In this document: positions 10,415 to 19,095 of the stretch, piece after piece
Layout: every line of letters starts with the position of its first letter
Position numbering within the stretch: position 1 is the stretch's first letter
Assembly: GCF_000012985.1 (NCBI RefSeq)
Contig: NC_007645.1
Coordinates: 310,001 to 374,000 of the forward strand
DNA: 64,000 bases
From: Hahella chejuensis KCTC 2396
Lineage (GTDB): Bacteria > Pseudomonadota > Gammaproteobacteria > Pseudomonadales > Oleiphilaceae
Direction of reading: 5' to 3'
Notes under the pieces: model-generated
Databases searched by the model: none
What the model saw: only the letters and a program-made list of their open reading frames with translations
What the model was told of the DNA's origin: nothing
Position numbers and translations under genes: made by a program

Positions 10415-11146
10415 ATGAATAATCAGGCAAAGCGCAGTGACGAAAATCCGGCGCTGACAGCAGAAGCTGTGGTGGCTTACCTGCGTGAGCACCCCAACTT
10501 TTTTGTTGAGCATGAAGAACTGCTCAATGAAATAAGGCTGCCGCACCGGTCCGGCGCGGCGATTTCCCTGGTTGAGCGACAAATCAGCCTGTTTCGGGAA
10601 CAACGCGATCATTATGAGCGGCAACTGTACGATTTGATTGATACGGCGCGTCAGAACGACCGCTTCTTTGAAAAAAGCAAACGTTTGCTGATGAACTTGC
10701 TGGAAGCACGTTCGCTGGACGAAGTGGTGATTGTGCTGGAGGACAGTTTCACCGGCGACTTCCAGGTGGATTTCTGTAGCCTGGTGTTGTTCGCCGAGCA
10801 TAAAGACTTCCCGATCAGCAATGTTTCCACTGCTTCACTGATGGAATGTTCCGATGCGCTGGGCGAAGAACTGCTTAACAGCGTCAAGGCGGTTTGCGGC
10901 AATCTGGAAGCCAGGCAGCTGCAGGTTCTATTTCCTCACAATCATGCTGACATTGCGTCCTGCGCGGTTATTCCCCTTAGATACGGCGATTTGCTGGGGA
11001 TGTTGAGCATCGGCAGTCGCAATGAGCGTTATTTCAATACCGGCATGGGATCGCTGTTCCTGTCATACATCAGTGAGTCTCTTAGCCGTATGCTTCCGCC
11101 TTTATTGGCTAAAGAGGGGCGGGGAGACGAGCATTTCCCGGATTAG
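10415..11146 (+). CDS. DUF484 family protein
   Basis: A 243-residue cytosolic protein of the DUF484 family, which regularly lies between dapF and xerC in gammaproteobacteria. The first ~100 residues include the typical VVAYLREHPNFFVEHEELL and a helical region; residues from about 100 on resemble a GAF-like fold (VDFCSLVLF, CAVIPLRYGDLLGMLSIGS). Its function is not established; position suggests a link with cell wall precursor supply or chromosome dimer resolution, but that is inference. The ATG at 10415 follows a GGAGTG ribosome binding site. Overlap with xerC is avoided by a 30-base gap. Confidence 0.85.
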   Translation: MNNQAKRSDENPALTAEAVVAYLREHPNFFVEHEELLNEIRLPHRSGAAISLVERQISLFREQRDHYERQLYDLIDTARQNDRFFEKSKRLLMNLLEARSLDEVVIVLEDSFTGDFQVDFCSLVLFAEHKDFPISNVSTASLMECSDALGEELLNSVKAVCGNLEARQLQVLFPHNHADIASCAVIPLRYGDLLGMLSIGSRNERYFNTGMGSLFLSYISESLSRMLPPLLAKEGRGDEHFPD

Positions 11147-11176
11147 CGATTGGTTGCGAGTCTTGGAGAGCCTTCA

Positions 11177-12082
11177 ATGAGTTTGTCCACGCAAGTGGAG
11201 GCGTTTATTGCCTATCTGCATAGCGAACGCCGTTACTCCGTGCATACCGTCAGCAGCTACAATCGGGATTTACGACGCGTCGTTGCATACTGTGACGCCA
11301 ATGGCGTTGCTAGCTGGAAAGACCTGCATACGCCACAGCTCCGCCAGGCTCTCAGCGAGTTTCATCGACGTGGACTCGGCAGCCGCTCGTTGCACCGCTT
11401 GCTGTCTACAGTCCGACGTTTCTATGAGTATCTCTTGCGAGAGCGCCTCGTATACGAAAACCCCGCCAATGGCGTACGCGCCCCTAAAATGACCAAGCGT
11501 TTACCGGCGACTATGGACGTTGATCAGGCTAAGCAGTTGCTGGATTCCCCAGTGGAGGAAGAAGAACTGGAAATACGCGATCAGGCGATCGCCGAACTAT
11601 TTTATACGTCCGGCATCCGTCTAAGCGAGCTGGCGGGGTTGGACCTGGCGCATTTGGATTTAAGCGAGGGCTTGGCCAGGGTGTTGGGGAAAGGCGGCAA
11701 AGAGCGTTTAGTTCCCGTTGGCGGTCAGGCGCGCAAGGCGCTGCGAGATTGGTTGCAGGCGAGAGCTTCTCTCGCGGTGGCGGGAGAGCCCGCTGTGTTC
11801 GTCAGTCTGCGAGGCGGGCGCTTGTCCCGACGCAGCATTCAGGAGCGTCTGCGCCAATGGGCGCAAAAGAAAGGCTTCAGCGGTCGCTTGTACCCCCACT
11901 TATTTCGCCACTCTTGCGCCAGCCATCTATTGGAGTCCAGCGGCGATCTGCGGGCGGTGCAGGAGTTACTCGGACATGCTGACATCTCCACTACGCAGAT
12001 ATATACCCATTTGAATTTTCAACATCTGGCGGAAGTCTACGATAAAGCCCATCCTCGCGCGCGCAAGCGTAAGAAGGATTAG
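11177..12082 (+). CDS. xerC: Tyrosine recombinase XerC
   Basis: Acts with XerD at dif to resolve chromosome dimers. Counting from ATG 11177 (301 residues), the catalytic set is complete: R148 (SGIRLSEL), K172 (LGKGGKER), H241 and R244 (PHLFRHSC), H267 (LLGHADIS) and nucleophile Y276 (TQIYTHLN). The N-terminal SAM-like DNA-binding domain covers about residues 1-100. The start was moved from a possible TTG at 11150 because GGAG lies 8 bases before the ATG at 11177. In many relatives a HAD hydrolase gene follows xerC; here a diguanylate cyclase does. Confidence 0.96.
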   Translation: MSLSTQVEAFIAYLHSERRYSVHTVSSYNRDLRRVVAYCDANGVASWKDLHTPQLRQALSEFHRRGLGSRSLHRLLSTVRRFYEYLLRERLVYENPANGVRAPKMTKRLPATMDVDQAKQLLDSPVEEEELEIRDQAIAELFYTSGIRLSELAGLDLAHLDLSEGLARVLGKGGKERLVPVGGQARKALRDWLQARASLAVAGEPAVFVSLRGGRLSRRSIQERLRQWAQKKGFSGRLYPHLFRHSCASHLLESSGDLRAVQELLGHADISTTQIYTHLNFQHLAEVYDKAHPRARKRKKD

Positions 12083-12299
12083 CCTTCACGCATAAATCGT
12101 CCCCTAACGCCGTTAAACCTCCGTGTTTGTCAGCCTCTCTGTTGGCGTTCAATGTTTTAGAAACCGCCTATACTCATAGTGAACCGGGTCGGCATTGATG
12201 ATTGCCTGCCCGACGCCGGCTTTACTTTACGTTCGGTGTCCAAGTGTTCAATGAACGCTGAATGCATTGCTAACATCCTGAAAATAAAATCCTTTCTTC

Positions 12300-14036
12300 A
12301 TGGCTTCTGAAAACGATCGCTGGAAAAAAAAGTATTTCGACAAACTGGATGAGTTCGAGCAGGTGGAGTCCGGTCTTAAAGAGCGCATTCATGTACTGGA
12401 GCGCATAGTTGTCCGCGTCAGCTTGGCGGCGGAAGGCGTGGACAAAGATCTGGACCGGGAGCTGGAAGCGCTACGCAATATTCTGAGAAGGGAAAACGGA
12501 AGCTCCCGTGAACTGAACCAACAACTGGATAGTATAGAAAAAAAGGTGCTGGCGCTGGATCAGCACAAGCAGGCGATTTCAGGCGGCGTGCTGGAGGCCC
12601 TGGGAGAATTAATAGAGCAGTTGTCACAACAAAATATTTCACGAGAAGCGCGTAAGCAGTTAAAGAAATATGGCAAACAACTCAAAAATCGGGTGGAGGA
12701 TCTACGACATTACCCGCAGCTATTGAAGGAGTTTTCTCAGCTCCAAGCGGCGGTGCTACAGGAGCTGTTCAGTGATTCAGATGGGCGTAAGGATAAGAAA
12801 GAGGGCTTTTTAAGTCGGTTATTCGCCAATCGCGAAGGCGGCGAGAGCGTCGTCCAAGAGGAGTTGGAGGAAGATATTGAAGCCCCGCCGCCGCAATCTC
12901 AGGATGCTGAAGAGAGTCGCTATGCGTTGGAAGTAGGTCAGGATGCAGCGGCTTCCACTTTGGACGGCGGAAACTTCGAACCAGGCTTTTCTGCAATTGC
13001 CGATCATGTGTGCATATCTTTGAATCATCTGATTGATCAGCTGGTATTGCCGCCAAACATGCTGGGGGATTCTGAGAAACTAAAGAATAAAATCAGCGGA
13101 GGCCTGAACTGGTATGAGCTGGCTCCAACCCTGGACGATGTGGCTGCGCTGGCGATTGCGGCGGTCGGCCGGGGGCAACGAGAGTTTGAGAGTTTCCTGA
13201 AGGCATTGGATGAACGCTTGGCGAGTATTCAGAATTTTCTCCAGGGAAGCCAAGCCAATGTTCAGGAGTCGCGAGACAATAATGCGGAGCTGGAAAAAAG
13301 CGTGCGTGAGCAAGTGACTTCCATGCAGGAGAATGTGCGGGGAGCGACGGATATAGATTCGTTGAAATGCTCAGTGCAACACAATCTGGACACTCTGATA
13401 TCTTCCATCGATCGCTTCATGCATAAAGAGGCTGATCGAGAAGCGCGTCTTAGCGAAGAAGTTGAATTGCTGCATCACCGCCTGCGTGAATTGGAGAGTG
13501 AATCCGGCGAAGTGCGCGAACGGTTGGAGATAGAACGCGCCAGGGCGCTTACAGACGCTCTTACAGCGCTTCCAAACAGGGAAGCCTATGAGAACCGCGT
13601 GCGCGATGAGTTTGAGCGCTGGCGGCGTTACGGCAACCCTCTGACGCTGGTGGTGGCGGACATCGACCGTTTTAAAGAGGTGAATGATAAGTTCGGGCAT
13701 CTGGCGGGAGACAAAGTTATTCAACTGATAGGCAAGGAAGTCTCGCGCAGAATACGTAAAACGGATTTTATCGCCCGTTATGGCGGTGAAGAGTTTGTCG
13801 TACTATTGCCGGAGACCCCGGCCAGCATTGCTGCGGAAGTAATGGATAAGACCCGGGAAATGATTTCCCGGCTACCCTTTCATTTTCGTAATGAAAAAGT
13901 CCGCATTACCATGTCATTTGGCGTTTGCGAGTTTCACGGTGACGCAACAGTGCAGGGGGTATTTGAAAAGGCGGATCAGGCGCTTTACAAAGCCAAGCGC
14001 AGTGGCCGCAATCAGGTGCAGATTGCGGGGGTATGA
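12300..14036 (+). CDS. Diguanylate cyclase with long coiled-coil sensor region
   Basis: Predicted to make the second messenger c-di-GMP from two GTP. The C-terminal GGDEF domain (about residues 410-575) has an intact active site GGEEF at 495-499 and the product-inhibition motif RxxD (R486, D489) exactly five residues before it. No membrane segment or known sensor domain precedes it. Instead, residues 1-410 are highly charged and helical with coiled-coil character, broken by an acidic, proline-containing linker around 185-225. The protein is therefore cytosolic and probably controlled by protein contacts. No ribosome binding site is obvious before the ATG at 12300. The gene is unlinked in spacing from xerC (217 bases). 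Confidence 0.9.
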   Translation: MASENDRWKKKYFDKLDEFEQVESGLKERIHVLERIVVRVSLAAEGVDKDLDRELEALRNILRRENGSSRELNQQLDSIEKKVLALDQHKQAISGGVLEALGELIEQLSQQNISREARKQLKKYGKQLKNRVEDLRHYPQLLKEFSQLQAAVLQELFSDSDGRKDKKEGFLSRLFANREGGESVVQEELEEDIEAPPPQSQDAEESRYALEVGQDAAASTLDGGNFEPGFSAIADHVCISLNHLIDQLVLPPNMLGDSEKLKNKISGGLNWYELAPTLDDVAALAIAAVGRGQREFESFLKALDERLASIQNFLQGSQANVQESRDNNAELEKSVREQVTSMQENVRGATDIDSLKCSVQHNLDTLISSIDRFMHKEADREARLSEEVELLHHRLRELESESGEVRERLEIERARALTDALTALPNREAYENRVRDEFERWRRYGNPLTLVVADIDRFKEVNDKFGHLAGDKVIQLIGKEVSRRIRKTDFIARYGGEEFVVLLPETPASIAAEVMDKTREMISRLPFHFRNEKVRITMSFGVCEFHGDATVQGVFEKADQALYKAKRSGRNQVQIAGV

Positions 14037-14258
14037 AGCGTAAGTACTTTGCCTTTTGCAATAGCCGGTTAGTGATAGGCGTTAGTTTTTAATGCATACT
14101 CCGTCACGGTTCTGCTAATGGTCTAGTCTTTTCGGGTTAGGATAAACGGGATGAATCATCCTTCGGGCTTATTGTTTGGGTCGTAAACTTATGTAACATT
14201 TTGTGATTAGCTAAGTGGATAGTTAGCATTAATCTAATGTTGCATATAGGGTTTCCCC

Positions 14259-15299
14259 ATGTCACGCGAGTCCTCCAAACATCAAGACGCAGGTCTGTTT
14301 AAAAGACTCTTGTCAAAGCTTGGATTAGCGAGTGGTCGTTCTGGCGGTCGGGATGGAGCCCAAATCAACTATGAACTCAATTGGGAAATGAGCGCCATGG
14401 AGGCGTTGCGGGTGAGTACGCTTGGCTACGCCTCACCAGCGGCCACAAGTAAACTGGTTTCTTCGCAAAGCGAAACATTGAAACCGGCGGCTCATACCGA
14501 AATATCGGCGTCACAACCGGCCATGACGCCGGCCAAACAAGCCGTGAGGTCGGACGCGCAGTCTGTCATGGTGGTGGATGGCTCCGACAACCTGCATGCT
14601 ACGCTCGACAAATTATTCGAACATATGGGCGTGCGTTTGGTGTCTGCGCGCAGCGGCGCTGAAGCGCAACGCCTCATAAATACAATCAAGCCTGCTTTGA
14701 TTTTGGTTGATGCGGCCCTTCCAGACATGGAATGGGCGCGGTTGGCGACTTGGATTCGCCGTAACGAACAGCTTACTGAATCCCCCATTGTGTTGATGGC
14801 GGAAGACGATAGGGAGTTAGAGCATGTCTCTCATCCCTGGCTGGAGATCAACGACTTTCTGCTCAAGCCGTTCAACTTATATGGCTTGCAGGATATGTTA
14901 AGCAAATACTGTCGGCTTTCGGCGAATGTCGCCAAACCGGCGGTGCGCGGTGTGCTGGGACTGGTGGTCGATGACGATGAGCAGCGTTTGGTTCTACGAC
15001 GCTTTCTTAGTCGCAAGGGCTACCACGTGCCGGTAAGCTGCTCGCCGGACGCCAGGGAGTGCTGTCTGTTATTAAATGGCTCCAAGGAAGTAACCAGTTG
15101 GCTCGTACAGATACAGGACGAGGATAAATGTATCGAGGTCGTTAGCGAATTCGACTCGATCTATGATGCGCCAGTGCTAGTGGGACTGGAAATGGCGCCC
15201 GACAGTTCCCAGACCAGCAAGGAGCGTGGGAACTGGGAGTCGAGATTACTGGACAAGTTGTCCAGAGTTGCGGCCAAGGATGAGTTAGATGCCGCTTAA
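14259..15299 (+). CDS. Protein with two degenerate receiver domains
   Basis: 346 residues. After a basic and linker N-terminal region (about 1-100), a receiver-like domain runs from about residue 103 (SVMVVDGSD) to 215. It keeps a possible phospho-acceptor aspartate in LILVDAALPD and the lysine in FLLKPF, but the second N-terminal acidic residue is glycine. A second receiver-like segment starts at GVLGLVVDDDEQ (about 228) and keeps the acidic pocket, but no phospho-acceptor aspartate or conserved lysine can be found. No output domain is present. It may be a phosphorelay adaptor or a polar scaffold. Its neighbours are c-di-GMP and two-component genes, but no partner is certain. Confidence 0.65.
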   Translation: MSRESSKHQDAGLFKRLLSKLGLASGRSGGRDGAQINYELNWEMSAMEALRVSTLGYASPAATSKLVSSQSETLKPAAHTEISASQPAMTPAKQAVRSDAQSVMVVDGSDNLHATLDKLFEHMGVRLVSARSGAEAQRLINTIKPALILVDAALPDMEWARLATWIRRNEQLTESPIVLMAEDDRELEHVSHPWLEINDFLLKPFNLYGLQDMLSKYCRLSANVAKPAVRGVLGLVVDDDEQRLVLRRFLSRKGYHVPVSCSPDARECCLLLNGSKEVTSWLVQIQDEDKCIEVVSEFDSIYDAPVLVGLEMAPDSSQTSKERGNWESRLLDKLSRVAAKDELDAA

Positions 15300-15451
15300 G
15301 ACATCGAACAGGTCAAAAAACGATAGATTAGTTATTAGTCACAAACGGGAGTTTGCTATAGTTTAGGTATGTGTCCGATACGCATAGGCAATACTCGCAT
15401 AAGCAAGCATACTGCTGTTTGTCTGAACCCTTAATTCAACGCCAAGTAACC

Positions 15452-16075
15452 ATGAACAACAGATTCGTAATTACTGATGACCACGGCATTTTTCGCAGTG
15501 GTTTAAAACTGATCATTAGTGGTCTGTATCCTGATGCAGAAATCCTGGAAGCCGCCTCGGGATCGGAAGTGTTTCGGTTGCTGAACGCCAACACTGACGT
15601 GGATTTGGTGTTGCTGGATCTCAGCATGCCGGATAGCCAGGGACTTGAGCTGTTACGCAAACTCAAACAAGAGTTTGTCATGACTCCCTTCGCTGTTATT
15701 TCCGCCAGTGAGGAAGCGGCTTTGATTCAGGGCGCAATTCAATTGGGCGCGCTGGGTTATGTCCCCAAATCCTCTTCCAATGCGGTTATCGCCAGTGCGA
15801 TTCAGCTAATGCTTTCCGGCGGTGTTTATATTCCGCACGAATTGCTGCGGACCGGACACGATGAAGGCATGCCCACAGGCGACATCTGCTTGACTCCGCG
15901 TCAGCATGAAGTCTTGGGATTGTTGGCGGAAGGGATGTCGAACAAGCAAATCGGCACCAAACTCAGCATTGCGCCAGGGACTATCAAGGCGCATATCGCA
16001 GCTATTTTCAGAGAACTGAACGCCGCTAATCGTACACAGGCGGTTCATCGCGCCAGAGAACTGAAGTTACTCTAA
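15452..16075 (+). CDS. NarL/LuxR-family response regulator
   Basis: Two-domain transcription regulator of about 207 residues. The receiver has D9/D10, phospho-acceptor D56 in VLLDLSMPD and a lysine in GYVPKSS. The C-terminal LuxR-type helix-turn-helix is clear: LTPRQHEVLGLLAEGMSNKQ, then a recognition helix in the APGTIKAHIAAIFREL region. The ATG at 15452 gives the normal N terminus MNNRFVITDDHG; a GTG at 15371 would add 27 residues without family resemblance. It is convergent with the hybrid kinase at 16278-18278, which is the likely partner by position. Confidence 0.9.
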   Translation: MNNRFVITDDHGIFRSGLKLIISGLYPDAEILEAASGSEVFRLLNANTDVDLVLLDLSMPDSQGLELLRKLKQEFVMTPFAVISASEEAALIQGAIQLGALGYVPKSSSNAVIASAIQLMLSGGVYIPHELLRTGHDEGMPTGDICLTPRQHEVLGLLAEGMSNKQIGTKLSIAPGTIKAHIAAIFRELNAANRTQAVHRARELKLL

Positions 16076-16236
16076 CAACATCTCTGAGCCATACGCTTCC
16101 CGTAGCCTTTGTGTTCCTGCAGGGCTGCGGGTAGCTGTTATTTTCACTCATCTTCTCCCCACTCTAAATCGCCTGCCACAGCCATTAGTTCTCGCCAGTA
16201 CGATATAAATTTATCGTGGAGGATGATGGTGATCGG

Positions 16237-16268
16237 GAATCAGGAAGCCCAAAGGGACTTCCTGATTC
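16237..16268. terminator. Hairpin between convergent regulator and kinase genes
   Basis: GAATCAGGAAG pairs perfectly with CTTCCTGATTC, and an inner CCC/GGG extends the stem with a single bulged A. It ends nine bases beyond the kinase stop codon on the minus strand. There is no T-run on either side, so it may act as a bidirectional terminator or a 3'-end stabiliser. Confidence 0.5.
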
Positions 16269-16277
16269 AGGACGTTA

Positions 16278-18278
16278 TCAAGAAGTCTGAGGCGCGCCCA
16301 TTTTCAATACGGACATGCAAACCGAGCGTAATTGCGCGGGTTTGATCGGCTTGTGCAGCAGAGGATAAGGCGAGTCGTAAGCTAGTTTCACCCTGTCTGG
16401 CGCTGTATCGCCTGTAATCAACAGGGAAGGGATATTGGAGCGGAAGTGCTGGTGCATGCGTTGAATGGCGTCAAGACCGGTGACGCCAGCCTGTAGACGC
16501 AGGTCGCTGATAATCAGATCCGGCTTTTGCTTATAGGATTTACAAAGATCTAACGCTTCTTCGATGGATTTCGCAAGTATGGGTTGCAACTGCCATGATT
16601 CCAGAAGCGCTTTCATTCCCAGCAGGATGGAAGCATCATCGTCGATCACTAACACTCTTTCATAGCGCAAGGGCGCAACAGTCGCCTTGGGCGGTGTGGG
16701 GCGCTGTGACTTGTTCAATCCAAGCGGCGCGATAATCTCAAAGCGGGTGCCTTGCTCCAACTGTGAAGAGAAGCGGATTGGATGATTCAACAGCTGACAG
16801 GTGCGCTTGACGATGGATAGTCCAAGCCCCAAGCCTTTACTGCGATCACGCTCAGGATTGCTCAACTGCACGAACTCTTTAAACACAGAGCCTTGGTCAT
16901 CCGGTGGAATGCCGGGGCCGCTATCCCAAACCAGCAAGCGAGCTCGTTTTCCTTCCCGCTTGCAGCCAATAAAGATAAATCCGCTTTCAGTGTACTTAAT
17001 CGCGTTGGAGACCAGGTTCACCAACACCTGTTCAAGCAAATGCGGATCGGAATAGATGAATGAGCGGCTGGGAACAATACGCAAGTCCAGACCTTTGTCC
17101 ATCGCCTGCTGACGGAACACCACTTCCAGGCGGTCATAAATACGCTGTAGGGGGAAGTGCTCTTTCTTCGGCTTGAGCACGCCGGCTTCAAGCTTGGAGA
17201 TGTCCAGGAGCGAATTGAACAACTCTTTCATGGTTTCCAGCGAGCGCGCCAAATTGCGATGGATTTCCTGCGCTTGTCTGGTGGTCAGTTGCGGCTGCAG
17301 GGCTTCGATAAATAAGCTCATGGCGTGCAGTGGCTGCCGTAGATCGTGACTGGCCGCAGCCAGGAAGCGGGTTTTGTCCTGGTTGGCTTTCTCCGCCTCC
17401 CAGCGCGCCTGTTTGGCCGCCAGTGCGGAGGCTTTGGCGTCGAACTGCTGTTGCACAAACTTTTTGTTCAGCTCCACCAGTTCGGAAGTGCGCTCATGCA
17501 CCAACTTTTCCAAATGACGGCGGTGGGTTTTTATTTCGTCTTCAATTTCTTTGCGGCGTCGCAACTGTGAATCAATGCCTAACAACATCTGGTTAATATG
17601 CGACGCGAGTACGTCCAGCTCATCCTGAATTCGCAGGGCTCCGCGTAACGGCAACAAATGTCTGGCGGGGCGATTGTAGTTGATCTGCGCCAGACGCTGC
17701 AGGATACCGTGCAGCGGACGTTCAATGGCCTGGCTCAACTGGATGCTGTGAAATAAGTACAGAATGATGAGACAGGCCAGGCCCGTGCTCCAAAGAGGCA
17801 GTGTCTGTTGAGCGAGCTCTTCCATCAATACAGCGGGTTGCAGCTCTACCCAAAGTTCTCCTTTCGCCGCGCTTTGCGGAGCGGTGGCGGTGGTTGGCAA
17901 CTCAAAGAGTTGGGCGCCGATAGTGGGTAAGAAGCCGAATACGGCGTGCCAGGGCGCGCCCTCTTTTCTCTCTATTTCGTAGCGCAGTAATACCGCGCCC
18001 TGTTTTTCCCTAAGAATGGCTTCCCGCAGTGGCAGTAACTTATTAAGAGTCTGCAGAGTGGCGATAGCTTGCGACTCGTTTTTAGCGGCCAACGCTGCGG
18101 CTAAATCGTCCTGGATGATGGAGACGCTGTTATTCATGGCGCTACGCCACTTCTGTTCCAGCGTCAGCCAGCTCAACGCCAGCATGACGCAGGCCAGTAA
18201 CATGCCGAACAACAGATAGGCCAACAGGGTTCTGCGCCTTAGCCGATGCGAAATGTATTGCTGATTATTGAGATTCAT
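16278..18278 (-). CDS. Hybrid sensor histidine kinase with C-terminal receiver
   Basis: Membrane sensor kinase of 666 residues. Membrane segments at about 17-40 and 163-180 flank a ~120-residue periplasmic region. A HAMP-like linker and coiled coil follow, then the HisKA motif FLAAASHDLRQPLHAM with H311, an ATPase domain (NLVSNAIKYT, WDSGPGIP, GLGLGLSIV) and a receiver at about 540-655 with VLVIDDD and phospho-acceptor in IISDLRL. The DLRQPLHA type of kinase commonly pairs with NarL-family regulators such as the convergent gene at 15452. The signal sensed is unknown. Confidence 0.92.
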   Translation of the reverse strand: MNLNNQQYISHRLRRRTLLAYLLFGMLLACVMLALSWLTLEQKWRSAMNNSVSIIQDDLAAALAAKNESQAIATLQTLNKLLPLREAILREKQGAVLLRYEIERKEGAPWHAVFGFLPTIGAQLFELPTTATAPQSAAKGELWVELQPAVLMEELAQQTLPLWSTGLACLIILYLFHSIQLSQAIERPLHGILQRLAQINYNRPARHLLPLRGALRIQDELDVLASHINQMLLGIDSQLRRRKEIEDEIKTHRRHLEKLVHERTSELVELNKKFVQQQFDAKASALAAKQARWEAEKANQDKTRFLAAASHDLRQPLHAMSLFIEALQPQLTTRQAQEIHRNLARSLETMKELFNSLLDISKLEAGVLKPKKEHFPLQRIYDRLEVVFRQQAMDKGLDLRIVPSRSFIYSDPHLLEQVLVNLVSNAIKYTESGFIFIGCKREGKRARLLVWDSGPGIPPDDQGSVFKEFVQLSNPERDRSKGLGLGLSIVKRTCQLLNHPIRFSSQLEQGTRFEIIAPLGLNKSQRPTPPKATVAPLRYERVLVIDDDASILLGMKALLESWQLQPILAKSIEEALDLCKSYKQKPDLIISDLRLQAGVTGLDAIQRMHQHFRSNIPSLLITGDTAPDRVKLAYDSPYPLLHKPIKPAQLRSVCMSVLKMGAPQTS

Positions 18279-18609
18279 CCTGGCGCCGCGCTGAGCTGTG
18301 AATTGGGAGTGGCATTGTGTAATCCGGTCAACTTCTTATAGCGCAAAATAATTATGGAGGCGCAGCCTCGAAACGCTCGCCATGACAGTCGATCAAGGCG
18401 TTGAAGATGTGTGCGGGAAAACCGCGGCCGATTACAAACAAAGCCGGCGAATTACGCATGATACTACGTCTGTCGGCAAGAATTAATCTCCCAACCCGTT
18501 TGGACTAGGCCCGTCTGGCGCGGCCTAGGCGGCTGTTTTGAAAATAAAACGTTGCATCAAACTGGCGCCATGTAAAGTGATAAAAAGTTCTTTCCAGGCA
18601 AGCCTCTAC
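18279..18609. other. Gap with no gene seen
   Basis: 331 bases between the kinase start and the DUF2789 stop, both on minus. It should hold the kinase promoter, but no convincing promoter pair was recognised. A short TAGGCC/GGCCTA inverted repeat lies near 18508-18529. No coding frame with a ribosome binding site was found. Confidence 0.5.
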
Positions 18610-18843
18610 CTAGTGGCGAAGCAGCGCATCGAGTTCGTCGATCGCCTCGCACCAGTCAGAGTCTTCTTCCCAGGCTTGCATGATGAAATCGCGTTGCGCT
18701 TCATTCCAGAAGGGCGCGTTAGCCAGGGAAACCGCGCTGTTTAGTGGGCTGTGACTGCTAATCCATTGTTTTACTTGGGCTGGGTCGTTTTCCAGGCCAA
18801 GTTGGGCGAAGAGGGTGTTCATGTTGTGTGTCGATGTATCCAT
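18610..18843 (-). CDS. DUF2789 family protein
   Basis: A 77-residue acidic cytosolic protein whose sequence fits DUF2789 along its whole length: MDTSTHNMNTLFAQLGL at the start, a central PFWNEAQRDFI and a C-terminal ELDALL. Function of the family is unknown. The ATG at 18843 follows a good GAGGAG site. It is divergent from the large hybrid kinase gene at 19096 and lies alone on its strand. Confidence 0.82.
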   Translation of the reverse strand: MDTSTHNMNTLFAQLGLENDPAQVKQWISSHSPLNSAVSLANAPFWNEAQRDFIMQAWEEDSDWCEAIDELDALLRH

Positions 18844-19095
18844 CAGACATCTCCTCTTTAAGTTTATGTTGAGCCTGTGATCAGCGTCTCAATTTGTCCG
18901 CAGCAGCTCTCAAAGTATAGGCGAAGTGCGAGCAATTGCGGGCGGCTGTCAATAATGCTCAATCATGCCATAATGTTACCCGCTCCGGCCGTAGGGCTTC
19001 GCCGTCATATTCTGAGTCGGGCGCCATCACAAGGGGACTGGGCGGGTGACGATCCGTTTTTATTCACATCTATTGTTCTGCACAGGCTTGTCGGC

